This document shows positions 1 through 11,700 of a DNA stretch of 64,000 nt, in pieces. The translations under genes and the position numbers were made by a program. The notes below the pieces were generated by a model that worked only from the letters and a program-made list of their open reading frames with translations, searched no databases and was not told the DNA's origin. Source of the stretch: Akanthomyces muscarius (Eukaryota; Ascomycota; Sordariomycetes; Hypocreales; Cordycipitaceae); NCBI RefSeq assembly GCF_028009165.1, contig NC_079244.1, positions 186,001-250,000 of the forward strand, read 5' to 3'. Numbering within the stretch: the stretch's first letter is position 1; each line of letters opens with the position of its first letter.

Positions 1-861
1 GGACTTTATTTCTGGTCGTGTGCGCTTGCGTCCTGGGGCGTCATTCTACAACCACTATTTATGATACTTGCCGACTTCGATATTTGGAAGGATCCGGTTC
101 CGTCTCTCGTCATGATATACATCACCTGGTTTATTATGGTCGTTCCTCAGAGCTGGGTTCTGTACTCACGACTGCATTTACTGATGCGCACCACGAAAAC
201 GCTGCAAATTATAAAATACGTGCTCATCTTCAACTCGGTCGTATTCTCTATACCGACCATGATCATTGGCACACTGGCTGTAAGTAGCTACATTACACGG
301 GCACGCCATATGGTTACGCTAGCCTGCTAACCCGGGGACGTTCTGCAGCAAGCCACGAATGTCAATCCCGCCCTGCATTCATTCAATCTGAAATGGGATC
401 GGATTCAACTCATCATCTACTTCGCTCAAGAGTTCGCTCTGAGCATGCTGTACATCTTCCAGACATATAAGCATTTGAAGGATATTTTACCACTTGAGCA
501 ACGCTTTTGGTCACTCGCATCCACCTCAACGAAAGGTGGTTCGCCGTCAAGCGAGCGCTTTTCCGTTCTACGCCACCTTGTTTATGTCAATATCCTCATC
601 ATTGCTCTCGACATCACGCTCCTCGGTATCCAGTGCGCCGATCTCTTTTACTTGCAAGCTGCCTTGAAGCCATGCATCTATGGCATTAAGCTCAAGATTG
701 AGTTTGCGATTCTGAACCGACTGATTCGCATTCTCCAACGCCAACAACCAAGTCGGCAGGGAGCATACTTCGTGAGTGATCATGAGAGCATGGGGCCTTC
801 AAGCGACACGATTTCATGCCACGAGAGAGATGTGCGACGCGGGAAATCGAATGGCGACTAG
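1..861 (+). CDS. multi-pass membrane protein, DUF7703-like (5' end outside window)
   Basis: The reading frame is open from base 1, so the N-terminus lies to the left. Exons are 1..279 and 349..861. The intron at 280..348 has a GTAAGT donor, a TGCTAAC branch site and a CAG acceptor, and joins in phase 0. The visible part has several hydrophobic segments (near FWSCALASWGVIL, VMIYITWFIMVV, YVLIFNSVVFSI, LVYVNILIIALDITLLGI) and ends in a hydrophilic tail rich in Ser and Arg. The motif IKLKIEFAILNRLI after the last segment resembles fungal DUF7703 and Pth11-like membrane proteins. A receptor or sensor role is possible but unproven. The family name is a recollection of pattern, while the gene structure is seen directly. 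Confidence 0.7.
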
Positions 862-1140
862 GAAACCCGCGCCACCAGTGAAGTAGGACGGCGTCAGTGC
901 CGTCGTCAAGCGCGGCTTCATGGCACTTTTTGTCAACTCGAAACTCATTTCTGAAACCTCACCAATACGAGTAAAGGTAGAAGGCACCGACTATCGTCAG
1001 GGAGGCGAGAAGTATATGCTATCAATAGATGAGCAATACAACGTGTCGAAAAGACAACAGAATCAAGACGGAATACTTCTGAGGTATTTGGGACGTTTGC
1101 ATGGAAATGGTTAAACCTGCCGTAAAATTACAGATGTTAA

Positions 1141-2022
1141 TTACTGGCCTAGTTGAAATTTCAGTGTATCTTTTTCAACAATCTCTTCCTTTTTGCTGAG
1201 CAGCTCCATCATATCCCAATTAACACTTATATACCTGCCACCGAGCCAGGGGCGTCTTTCCTGTACCAGCCAGCATACAGTATCGGCGGGCAACTGAGGA
1301 GCGTCGATTAAAACCTCGTGCATGTGCTGTGGCATGTTCAATGCCAGCTCCGTTTTCACGGCGCCAGGATGTATCGAAAAGGCAACCAACCCCTGCTCGG
1401 AGTATTCGGCGCTGAGAAATTCCGTAAATCGTGTTACGGCGACTTTTGATGTTTGATACGCCGACGCGCCCGGGCTCACCATTAATGCACCAATAGAAGT
1501 CACGTTGACAATTGTCTTGAGTGAGCTGGCCAGGAGTAGAGGCAAGAACGCGCGACAAAGGAGATATGTGCCTCGGAGGTTGACTTCATAAGTATTCCAC
1601 CATTCCTCAGGATCCGACTCCAACACTGGTTTCCAAATTTCCAGGGAGCCAGCACTGTTGATGAGGACATCGACGGCTGAGAAGGAGGCTTGTACTTTGG
1701 TGACAGCCGTCGCGACACTCTCCGCGCTTGTAGCGTCTAGCTGAATTTGCATAACTCGAAGACTATCGGTACGGCTGCTGCTCTCTGGGGCCGCATTCAA
1801 GACATCTCTTTCAACACCATCTAGGTTGGACCGAGCTGCGATGATGATGTTTGACGCTCCATTTCTCGCCATAGCTATCGCTGCATGGCGGCCAATGCCT
1901 TTGGAAGCTCCGGTAATGAGAACGGTTCGTCCCTGCAGATTGCATTTCGCGATGGCTGGATACGTGTCATGATGAATGGTGGTGGTGAATTTCACAGCAG
2001 CAGAATCAGGATGAGGAGGCAT
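1141..2022 (-). CDS. short-chain dehydrogenase/reductase (SDR)
   Basis: A single-exon 293-aa protein of classical SDR length. It has the NAD(P)-binding motif TGASKGIG (residues 37-44), NSAG (122-125), the active-site Ser near VTS176, and the YxxxK pair Tyr189/Lys193 in AYQTSK, followed by the usual HPGAVKTE segment. It should catalyse NAD(P)(H)-dependent oxidation or reduction of an alcohol or ketone; the substrate cannot be told. There is no signal peptide or membrane segment, so it is probably cytosolic. It is divergent from the con-13-like gene across a 1.3-kb shared upstream region. It is 28 kb from the PKS-NRPS, too far to count as part of that cluster. Confidence 0.88.
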   Translation of the reverse strand: MPPHPDSAAVKFTTTIHHDTYPAIAKCNLQGRTVLITGASKGIGRHAAIAMARNGASNIIIAARSNLDGVERDVLNAAPESSSRTDSLRVMQIQLDATSAESVATAVTKVQASFSAVDVLINSAGSLEIWKPVLESDPEEWWNTYEVNLRGTYLLCRAFLPLLLASSLKTIVNVTSIGALMVSPGASAYQTSKVAVTRFTEFLSAEYSEQGLVAFSIHPGAVKTELALNMPQHMHEVLIDAPQLPADTVCWLVQERRPWLGGRYISVNWDMMELLSKKEEIVEKDTLKFQLGQ

Positions 2023-3324
2023 TGTGTGAAGAAGTAGCTGATCTGATTGTTGCGCGGGATTCTATGTTTGAGACGGTAAGGGACGAATCTTTCGTTAAAT
2101 AGAATGTTTCGCTTTATATAGGCGTGCTGCGAGTCTTTTATTCCTCGTTTCGGATGCAGCGGTTCGGATTTAAGACGACGGAGCAGCTGCAGCGGGCCTC
2201 AAGCCAAGTACACAGCTTCCATCCCTCTGATGATCGAGGAGAAGCTCTGAAGTCATGAAACCCACCTACCAAAGGTACATATCACGTTCTCTACCGCAAT
2301 ATAAAGAGGCTTTCAACTCCTAAAAAAAATATGCAAAAAGATAACTACTATCCTCATATAATACAGAATATGGTCTCCCCCCCCCCCTAATTTCTCACGT
2401 CTTTATTTTTTAATAGGCTACCGTCGTCTAGTTGTTTTGTACCGAGGATACCTGTGCTTGCTGGGGCTTAATGCGTGGAGTGACGCTTGTGTTGTTTTCC
2501 TTGATTTTGATTGGCTTCATTCGCCTGTCTATGACCTCAAAGCTCCTCTTCGGCAGTTGAAGCGGGTACCGTGTTTTTTTTTTTTCTTCGCCGCCTTGTT
2601 ACTGTCTAGATCTTTGTGGAAAGCGTGGAATTAATGAATGATGCTTTGTTCGCACAGAGTAGCCTCCTGCAGTCGGGAACGCCCCTCTCCCAGCGCTTAC
2701 TGGGGAGCAGTGGTGGTGGAAGGAGTGTTAGTGCTGACCGACCTCCACTCATCAGGGGACAACTCCTAGCAACTATCGTGGGCTGCGAGAGAGCTGACAG
2801 TCTTGGCAAGCTGAGCGCGATAACAAGCCACAGCGAAGAATGACAGAGAGAAAAGGCATGATACCAGTCTCAGCGGTTAGAGAGGAGGAAGAAAAAGCAT
2901 GCCGATCAACAGGGCGCCGCAGTCCACTTCGTCTCGGTGCGTGAAGCTTCTCTCACTCCCCTGAGCTATAACAATTACAGTGTGATATTGCAGCCACAAA
3001 AGACCCAAATTGGGAATCGCCGAAAAATGCGCCATGCCGCTAAGTTGCTTCGAACTACGTTTTTCGACCAAGTTTTCAACAATTCTGTCAACGTCCTGGG
3101 CTACGATTGGTGCGATGGCATACAGCCGTCCCCAGAGGCTGGGGTATCGCCGAGACTAGGCGCTGGCCCATCAGCTTTAATTGCAACCTTACACTTGATT
3201 GTGGCGTGGGCTTTAAACGAATATATGAAGTATATATAGTGAGCAGTCGCTGCTGTGCTTCCTCGGAATTTGCTGCTAAGGATCAAGTTAGACACTCTCA
3301 ATTTTTCTGTCACGGCTACACACC
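2023..3324. other. divergent intergenic region with homopolymer tracts
   Basis: This 1.3-kb stretch separates the divergent SDR and con-13-like genes and must hold both promoters. It contains an 11-C run at 2377-2387 and a 12-T run at 2574-2585. Short open frames here have no coding character, and no RNA gene is apparent. Confidence 0.6.
3231..3238 (+). promoter_or_regulatory. TATA box of the con-13-like gene
   Basis: TATATATA lies about 87 bp upstream of the ATG at 3325, followed by a pyrimidine-rich leader. The position and sequence fit a core promoter of a strongly induced gene. This is inferred from sequence only. Confidence 0.5.
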
Positions 3325-4278
3325 ATGCATTTCACCACCATCTCCACGGCCATTGCCGCCACCCTCCCCTTGGCCTCGGCCGCCCTGAACAAGCCCATTA
3401 TCAACCCTCAGTTCCCCAATGGCGGCCTCGGCAGCCTGGGACCGGGTCTGATGCAGCACTTGCAGCCGGCGAAGCGCACATGGGACAAATGGGGCCCGGG
3501 CTGGATCCCCGAGGACTGCAAGAACCTGGCCAAGTCCAACAACTTCTCCCCTTTCGACATCACGCCGTTCAACATCCACTACGAGGACTGCCCAGACTCG
3601 TGGGTCTTTTGCCGTCATAAGGACTCGCCGCTCAGCGAGACGGCCATGATTGACATGTTTGGCCGCATGCCCGTCAAGATGCGCTCTTACATCCGTCACA
3701 TTATTGCCCTTCCCGGCACTCGCTCGGCGGGCAGCGCTGGTGACAACATCCAGATGAACGGTGACTGCGAAATCACAGTCTTTGTGCATGAGACAGGCCA
3801 CTCGCTCGACTCGCACGCCTTTGACCCGAAGTACGGCGCCCCCTTCTCTAACAGCAAGGTCTGGCTTGACAACTACAACCAGGACTCGGCTGTCTGCGAC
3901 GGCTACGCCCAGTCCTCGCAGCAGGAGAACCTCGCACAAGAGACCGTCGTTGGCCTCTTCGATAAGGTCGTCCCCGGTGGCGTCGGCACCATCCAGCCCA
4001 ACTGGAAGGCCATTTTCCACCAGTATGCCACTGTCCAGGGCTACCTGGGCGACCAGATCCTGCCCGGAGGCACCTGTAGCCACCGCTTGACCAACAGCAA
4101 GCCCGTGCCGATGGGCGACTCCAAGAAGTCTCGCCGCGGACTCGGCCCGGCGCCTGATGTCTCGCTTAGCGCTCACGTCACCGAAATCGAGCCCATTGCT
4201 ATGGGAGACTCTATCGTCCTAACCCAGTACAACGACGGTGGCGACGCGATCAGCAAGAGGGAGGTCACCCTCAACTAG
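3325..4278 (+). CDS. con-13: con-13-like secreted protein with HExxH motif
   Basis: A 317-aa single-exon protein. A signal peptide ends near residue 19-20 (ALA/SAA region), and the body resembles the fungal conidiation-specific protein 13 family. It contains VFVHETGHSLD, a HExxH zinc-metallopeptidase signature at residues 155-159, and several Cys (65, 89, 96, 148 and others) suiting an extracellular protein. In Neurospora the family is expressed during conidiation; peptidase activity is suggested by HExxH but a third zinc ligand cannot be assigned by eye. The C-terminal tail after about residue 255 is basic and Ser-rich. Codon use is strongly GC-ending, as in highly expressed fungal genes. 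It neighbours a large C2H2 regulator downstream, in convergent orientation. Confidence 0.82.
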   Translation: MHFTTISTAIAATLPLASAALNKPIINPQFPNGGLGSLGPGLMQHLQPAKRTWDKWGPGWIPEDCKNLAKSNNFSPFDITPFNIHYEDCPDSWVFCRHKDSPLSETAMIDMFGRMPVKMRSYIRHIIALPGTRSAGSAGDNIQMNGDCEITVFVHETGHSLDSHAFDPKYGAPFSNSKVWLDNYNQDSAVCDGYAQSSQQENLAQETVVGLFDKVVPGGVGTIQPNWKAIFHQYATVQGYLGDQILPGGTCSHRLTNSKPVPMGDSKKSRRGLGPAPDVSLSAHVTEIEPIAMGDSIVLTQYNDGGDAISKREVTLN

Positions 4279-5157
4279 GTTCCGTCTAAAATGGCTATTA
4301 GAATAGTCTAATTCAAATGAATAGTTGAAATATGATTACATTATACTCGAAACCTTTAGCTGTAGTAAATTCTGTAGCTATGCTTGTGGCGAGGGTGTGT
4401 TGACGGTATGGCCGCATAAACACAACCTTAACTTAGTCTCGCCATCATACCTAGTACCCCAAACCGAAAGAAAAGGAAGTCTCAACAAGAGCGCTTTGCC
4501 GATGACTTTGGCGAAATACAAGAGAGCTCGGAGTAAAGGCTGTTTCGCCAGCAAGAGACAAATACTCCAAATCTAGCCACTACTTACCCTGCAGTCGGCC
4601 TCGAGCAATTCTGACCGATGAGGAGCAGCACAATAGAAAACGTGCCACCCTTCCGTAAATAGGACGCGCTGATGCTACAGAATGTCTGTACTGGGCTGGG
4701 AGAAGGCTATCGAATGACATAATAGGTACCGACACTGCCACCAAAGCACAGCCCTAGCCAGATGTAGCCCTCTCACGGAGAACTTAGCCGATCTTTGTAT
4801 GTGCACATGTGTACATCAAGAGAAGCACACCTCTAAAGATCAAATAGCCTTACATTTCCTCCTACGCTAGATAAAAAGTTGAGCAAACACCAAATTTCAC
4901 ATATGTTCACATCCTCACGCACTCATAACAGCTAGATAGCTTCTAGCCACTGTGTGTGAGCCCCTCGTCCTGATCCCTTCGTATCTTGATTGACTCATCA
5001 TTGTCCTGTTTCTCCTCGTCGCCATCTTCCTTCAGTCGTCCAGCCGGGGTATCGGTTTCCAATTCACATCTCATCTTTTTTTAATAATATTCGCTGTCGT
5101 TGCACGAACCTGTTGGGGCAAAGAGAAAAAAACGCCGCGCTATATATTTCTTGCTCG
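4279..5157. other. convergent intergenic region, no gene seen
   Basis: About 880 bp between the 3' ends of the con-13-like gene and the C2H2 regulator. It is moderately AT-rich and probably contains both 3' UTRs. The short frames at 4325-4576 and 4990-5220 lack coding features. Confidence 0.55.
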
Positions 5158-8100
5158 TCAATCCGTCATGGGCGTAGTCGTCGATCGCTGCGCACGATTC
5201 CGCGCGTGAAGGGCCTGTGATTCCAAACACTGGGCGAGAATCTGAAAGACCTGCCAAACGCCCGCATTATTCAACATGATGCCAAAGAGCCGCAACAACT
5301 TCGGCACATAGCCACCCGGCTCGACGAGAGTAAAGTTCGGGTCGATGCCCGCTGCGGCCAGCTTCTCCTTGGCCTTGGCCCCAATTGAGTCGACAATGTT
5401 CTTGACTTTTTCCAGGAGCCTGACGTCATCCTCCTCGAGCATCATGATCGCGGGCATCTGTCCGAAATCGATGTCGTCATGGCCGACGATGCCTAGATAC
5501 GGCCCGACGCGATCCTGCAGCGTCGCCACCCACTCGGCGAGCACTTGGAGGCAGTCAAACGCGCAGAGCGCTGCTTGTAGAGGGAGCTCGCCGCCCCACA
5601 GATCGGCTACTGACAGGCCTAGTCGGTCGGCCATGAGGAGGGAGTCAGCGGCGAAGAATGAGGCTTTGCGGAGGTGCTTCTCGCGCCGAGATGTGACTCG
5701 CTCGGCTGAGTTCAAATCGTCACCAGAGCCGTTAAATCGCGCAAAGTCGATGGATTGCGTCTGTGGACCGGGAGAGTCGGACACAATGGCATCGCCCATG
5801 TTGGCATCGGCGGGCTCTGCTCGACTGCTGGACTCAGTAGTTGACCCGTCGGCGCGATTCTCAATGACTTGGCTGCCTCGGGCAATCTCGTTGGCCATGC
5901 CCACCCAGTCGCGCTCCCAGAACCGCTCTTTGGCGCGAGATAGATTGACAAAGAGGCGCACATAGGCCAGATCAAGCAGTGGAATGGAGTCGGCGGGTAA
6001 GGGACCCAGACCGTAAGGGTTCGGTCGCTCTACGCAATGGCGCGGGTTACTTGCCCATGCCATCTGCCAGGCGCGCAGAGCGGGCTCAATGTGCCGATGC
6101 ATGCGTTCCGTCTCCTCGTTGGTCCACACCTTGTTGTGGTGTCGCTGGCGCGTCTCCCAGATGTAGTTGTGAAGTGCATAAATGAGCATAAGCATTGCAT
6201 AGGAACTCGGGTTAAGCTTGCTACCGGGTGGCTTGCTGGGGTTGGGTATGTTGTCAAAGGCGACCGACATGTTCTTCATCGGCATCTCGCCCGTTTCTCT
6301 TTGACTCGAGTGAAGCAGCTCGCCTAGGGCCTCGCGAAATGGTGGCGTGTTGTGAGCAGCACCGCGGACACCACCCCTGGCGAAAAAATCGACACTAGTT
6401 TCTGCAGCCCAAAATTCTTCATCGCAGGGCAGATCAATCATGATTTCGGAATTCGTCAGAGCTGGCGCATGGTTGTATGCCGTTACCAGAACGCTAGATA
6501 AGAGGAACACAGCGTAGAGGGTGCGCTTGCGCCCTTCCATTCTGCTCCACTCGAGCCATTGATGATCTTGTAGACGCTCCTTCTTGCGTTCAAAATTGTC
6601 ATCGTTGGCCATTTGCACATCTTCAATATTCGGGACGTGAAGTTGAATCGGCTTCGCCAGCTGGGCGCCTTGAGCGAGACCCACCAAGGAGGAAATGTGC
6701 ATCGAAGCAATATCGGTAGCAATCTTGTCGACAACGTTGTGACCGTAAGACACGTTAAGCAGCATTGTCTGGACAAGCCAGACGGGAGTATCAGAACCAT
6801 CGTCACTCGGCTGCGAGCCGCTGAGAGACGGTGTGCTCCTTGCCCGACTCATTTCCTGCTTCCGACGATCTTGTAAAAACATAAACACCATTCGCTTCGA
6901 TAGCTCAAAAATTTGCTTCGACACTTCGAGGTCTCTTTCATACAGGGCGCCGATCATGGCGGTGGCCAGAACAAGACATCCTTTGCCGCCATGAGAACCT
7001 TCTTCGTCATCGTGGCCTGGCTTGGACATATCGAAATTGAGGGTGGGTACATGCAAAAATGGAAGATGCGGGTGGAAGTGCGTCAGGTAGGCTGTAACGT
7101 ATCGCTGGAGATCCGGGGTGCTGGGTAGCTGGTGCTCGGTGGGCTGGTTATTGGCAGTCTGCGGTGCAGTCTTGAGCACGGGTTTACGACCAAATGGTTG
7201 GGATTTGGAGAGGATATTCACAATGGCGGTCCGGGTGGCATCTGTGATGGTGGTTACGGGAGAGGCTCCGAGGTTCCCGGCAGCGATGGGGTGCGTAGGG
7301 TCCGGGCCGGGATGGAAGCTTGGGGAGCTGCTTATGCTTTGTGCGTTGCGTCCCGTTACGACGGATGGGTTCATTGAACTCTGCGAATGATGCGTGGACA
7401 GGTAGGGGTCATTGATCTTTTGAGAAGCTGGCTGAGGTGATACAGGTGCTCCATTGAGGAGATCCGGGAAAACCGACCCATTGATATCCATAGCAAACGG
7501 GTTCGTCATCTGCGGAGGACCCATGACGGACGGCTGCCACATTGTGGAAGACCCTGCCGGGACCGGGTGATTGGAACCGTCCACCATCACATCGCTCATC
7601 CCGCTCTGGCTCGTGGTGCTGATTGCCGAAGGACTCGATCCGTCAATCGCGTTTTCGTTGTTTTGAAAGGTCATCTGATGCTCAAAGCCGGCAACCCAGT
7701 CGAGGCCATCGTCGAACGGCTGGCCAGACGACAGGTCGTTCAGGGAGGAGCTGAACGGAGACTGCTGGTCGACATTCATGGACTGGGGTGAGTCGTTGTA
7801 GTGGAGCGCGTTGGGATTGATGGTCGATCCATGGCCAAAGAGAATATTCTCAAAGTCAAATTCGGTGCCAAAGGGACCAACTGCGGGTGCCGTCCTCAGG
7901 GCCGGGTCGAGCTCGGCGTTGGTGCCCGTATCAAGCTTGGAGAGGCTGAGAGCCATGCCGCGCTGGCTGAGAGCGAGAGACATGCTACCAAAGTCGAAAT
8001 TGTGCAGTGGCAGGCCTACCAAGGACGGGTGTCTATTGTGGCCGCCCATGCCTCTGGCAACGGAGGCGTTGGCGGAGGCCAGCATCTGCATGGCTGAGCC

Positions 8101-8780
8101 GTCAACATGACTTATGGTATTTGCTCGTGGTCTCATCTGGGCGTTCCCTTGACCGGCGGCACCGACGCTGGCGCCCGCTATGCTATTCTTGCGTCGGGCT
8201 TGGGCGGGAGTGACGCCGCTGGCAGATTCTCGGCGGTTGCGTGGGCGGGCCGAGGGGGTGGTTGTTTGATGCAACTTTTGCTGGTGTCGCAGGAGCAAGT
8301 CTCGGCGAGCAAAACATCGTTGACACTCGGGACACTCAAATGGCTTTTCTTTGGTGTGAGAGCGCTCGTGTCGCTTCAAATGTTCGAGGCGAGCGAAGGA
8401 ACGCTGGCAGGTCGCGCAAACGTGGGGTCGTGGCTTATCGGTTTTTGGCGCGGGAAAGCTGGGCGGTGCCGGCTTGGGGTTGACAGTAATAGTAGAAGCT
8501 GACGTTTAGCAGTAAGGTTAGCCGTTATTCAGGGTAGAGCAATAACAATAGGCAGGAAATTCTTCCCGGGGGGGATGATTCGGCACCAAGGTGCGCAAAC
8601 GAGGGGTGAAGCGGCAGACGCAAGCAGGGTAGCAACGTGGCGGGCGGGATTTTTCTCACCAGAATTGTCGCCGGCGGGCTTTGCGACCGCTGCAGCAGCA
8701 GAGGCGGCGGCGGTGGGGGATGTCGAAGTCATGATGGAAGAAGAGCGAGAAGGCCTGGCTCCAGAATCGTTCATTACCAT
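5158..8780 (-). CDS. C2H2 zinc-finger transcription factor with fungal_trans-type domain
   Basis: Two exons: 8780..8660 and 8498..5158, giving 1153 aa. The intron 8659..8499 has a GTGAGA donor, a CTAAC-type branch and a CAG acceptor, and the phase-1 ends match exactly. There is no ATG in the large frame upstream of the fingers, so this first exon is needed; the start at 8780 is its first in-frame ATG. Two canonical C2H2 fingers lie at residues 67-88 and 95-117 (CxxC-x12-HxxxH, then CxxC-x12-Hx4H), followed by a basic linker, a long Ser/Pro/Asn/Gln-rich region, and from about residue 500 a fungal regulator middle-homology domain beginning near YVTAYLTHFHPHLPF. It should be a nuclear DNA-binding regulator; the target is unknown. 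It sits beside a conidiation-type gene and under a 7-kb gene-free region, which suggests a developmental regulator (inference). Confidence 0.88.
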
Positions 8781-11700
8781 GGCCAAGCCCGACGTTATGG
8801 AAAGGAAATGGCCGCTGCGTGCTGGCGCTGTGAGGATTGCGGTGAGCAGCACTGTTGGTTGAGCCGCCGAGCTGTCGTGGGGCAGAGTGAGTGGTAGAGA
8901 AAGACAGCGGGCGAAAGAGTCGATAGCGGGGGGTTGAGTGCGCTGATTAGAGAGGGGCGATAAGAGGTGAAGACGGGCGGCGACTGGCGGTTGGTGGGAG
9001 CCAGAGGTGCATGTCAAACGAGAAGCGGGAGCTGAGCTGGTCGAATTGGAAACTGGGGGAGAGGGCAGGGAACAAAGTCGCTCGTGAACAGCGCGAACCC
9101 GCCAGTCGAAGCAATTGCTGCTCAAGGAGGGAAGAGGAAGAATCGCGGGAAAGGAGAGAAGATGAGAGAAGAAAGAAAGGTTTATTAGCTTGCACGGACT
9201 GGTAAGTAAGGTAGGGACGGGATGGCAGGATGGTGGCGGCGACGCAGCACCAATGGCGGGGTGCGAATGCGCACTGTGCCATTTACAGGGGCTTTTACAG
9301 ACATCTGGGTACCTGGAGGTACCTACCTAGTACCTAGCTTATCAGGTGCCTTGGGGCCTGGCCTGGTCAATGTCAATGAGCTGGTCGCGAGGCTGGAGGC
9401 CCTGCAAACGGCGCGCCCCTCGAAATCGTTAGCACCCTGCAGCGCCTGCCGCTTTCCTGCCTAGGGGCTCGTGGGTGGCTGGCTCCGGGCGGTGTCACCA
9501 CATCATACCCCGGACGAGGAAGCCGTTTAGGTTTGCCTGGCATTCTCGCCGCGAGTAAGGATAGGACGAACCTAGTCGATCTAAGAACTTGGTCTGCTCG
9601 ACAAACCAAGACCCCTTGCTCGCCCTGTGCACACGCAACACTCTGCCCAGGGCTTCTAGACATGTCTCGAGCGGCGCGCGACGCCGCCGCTGCATTACAG
9701 CGATGTGGCAGCACAGTGCGCTCTGCTGACTGAGCACGGTGCGAAGTAGGAGCCTGTTCTCTGTCCCCATCGGCGCCGAAGCAGCTGCGAGAGCCACTGT
9801 GGATAACCCTTGAATGAGCAAATCAATACGATACGTGCGAATTACTTGCTGCTAATAATAAAAGAGCTAGACTCTCTCGCATCTGCAGGTTCGCAGGCGT
9901 GGAGCCTGAACGTGGGCTACTGCGATGCAGCGCCCGTGATCAGGCCCGGCTCTGGGTACGTTAACCAACGGACGGGTCCAACAGTCTAGCGACACCGACG
10001 CCGCTAGTCTCGAGAGAGCGGCAGAGCATACTGTCGCAAACTCACTCGCTCAAAGTTATTGGTTGATCCTCACTCTTGCTGTCATCTAATTTTCAAGAGG
10101 CCCCAATGCGAGTGAACGGGGTCCTCGGACGGCGGAGGGCGCTGGATTTGCTGGCGGAGGGGCATTCTGGAGGTCTGTTTTGGAAGAACTCGCCAGTCAA
10201 AACAGGGCCGCGCCGTCCTCCAGCGTTACATTCGCTGCAAGCCGCTGCAAAGCCCCTGTACGTCTCCATGTAACCTGCATGCTGCCAAGCTCCGCTGTCG
10301 ATTTATTGCTGCTGGATTCGTAGAGCCTGCATGCCTTATTACTTAATTGACTGGTTGATTTCGGCAGCTCCCAGTTGGTATGCTATCGGTGGTCTATTAA
10401 TACGGTACTCGTCGAGTATGCCTTGATGTTGACCTATAGGTACTGCCAGACGCACTTATTAATTGCCAGTACAGCGTCGCCGCCGTACCTTCAAATACGC
10501 GGGTGCATGCCTTGTCTTATTTGTCCTGCAGATACAGGTCCGGCCAGCTAAAACATTTGTGCACCGGCATTAGGCCCTGCCGCAGCCTCGCTGTCCTCGT
10601 TGGCTGCATCTGCACATGTGGGCGCAAGTAGTGCGGCATCCTGTGCAAGACCTTCAAGACATTATGCGCCTCGTGCTGAAGCAAGAGATAATCGGCGCAA
10701 AGTGCGCCTTGACCAGAAAGAAAACTACCTACCTTGAATGGGGACCAGAGCTCGAAAAATGTCCGAAGCAAAGCGTCGGAGGCTGGTTAGTGGTAGCTCC
10801 TTGGGCGTGAGTACTACCTACCTACCGGACATGCATGCCCATGAGGTGGTTGCCATGCTACGCTCACTGAGCCCTCCAGATTTATTACTGGTCGTTTGAC
10901 ATTTCCCTTTGAATTTGATCCGTGTGGGCAGCAACTGTTTCAGGGCTCCCCACTCGTCTGCCCAACAGCCATGGCCAGCATGGGTAACTAGTGACATTTC
11001 GATGGGTGACCTACGGAATCGCCCATGCCGCTGTCCGCATCCACGTCGCCTTCGCCCAGCGAGTGCCACAATTTGCTATCGACATTCTGCGGAAGCAAAC
11101 TGGCTCATCTCCGTGCAGTTGAAGCTCGCAGCATCTCATCTCCTCTGCCACCATTTCTGGCCTGTGCCTGCTACCTTGGCAGCGCTTTTGGGTGCTTCCG
11201 AGGTGAAACCGAGACGGGCGTTTGCATCGGTTGCCGCCGGCGCACCTCTAACGTTAGTGTGCTGCCACCTGCCAAAGCCGACATGAGCGCCATCTTCCTG
11301 GAGCACAAACACGCGATGTTACTCAATGCTGGGAAAAATTTCTCTTCTAACCATCAGCCATCTGTCGTTTAATAGAATAGGACGGCTCGCTAAGGTAGAC
11401 CATGGTTCTTATTCTTGCGTCCTGTGCCCAGCTCGACAACCTCCCTTCGTACCTTCAAGTTTGATGCCCGTGGCGCTGGTGGCTGTTCGGTGTAGCCTAG
11501 CTGCAGCTCAGGCTATATTACACACAAGTTACACCCTAGCACTAACAAATGCGACGCAGTGTCGGCGTGATTTACCGTAGGACGAACACTAACAGCATTC
11601 TGACGGCAATCGCAACGCACATACGAATCGTAAAGGAAAGCAACAGTTCGCACCGTTATGACGACGACCGAGATCTGCACAAGCCAATACGCGCGCACAT

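Noticed and set aside
1141..2022. SDR as a tailoring enzyme of the PKS-NRPS
   Set aside because: It is about 29 kb away with many unrelated genes between.
3316..4176. 286-aa open frame opposite the con-13-like gene
   Set aside because: It mirrors a GC3-rich coding gene; its Val/Arg/Ala-rich composition is typical of an antisense shadow.
5345..5965. 206-aa plus-strand frame within the C2H2 regulator
   Set aside because: It overlaps a clear regulator domain on the other strand and has no family features.
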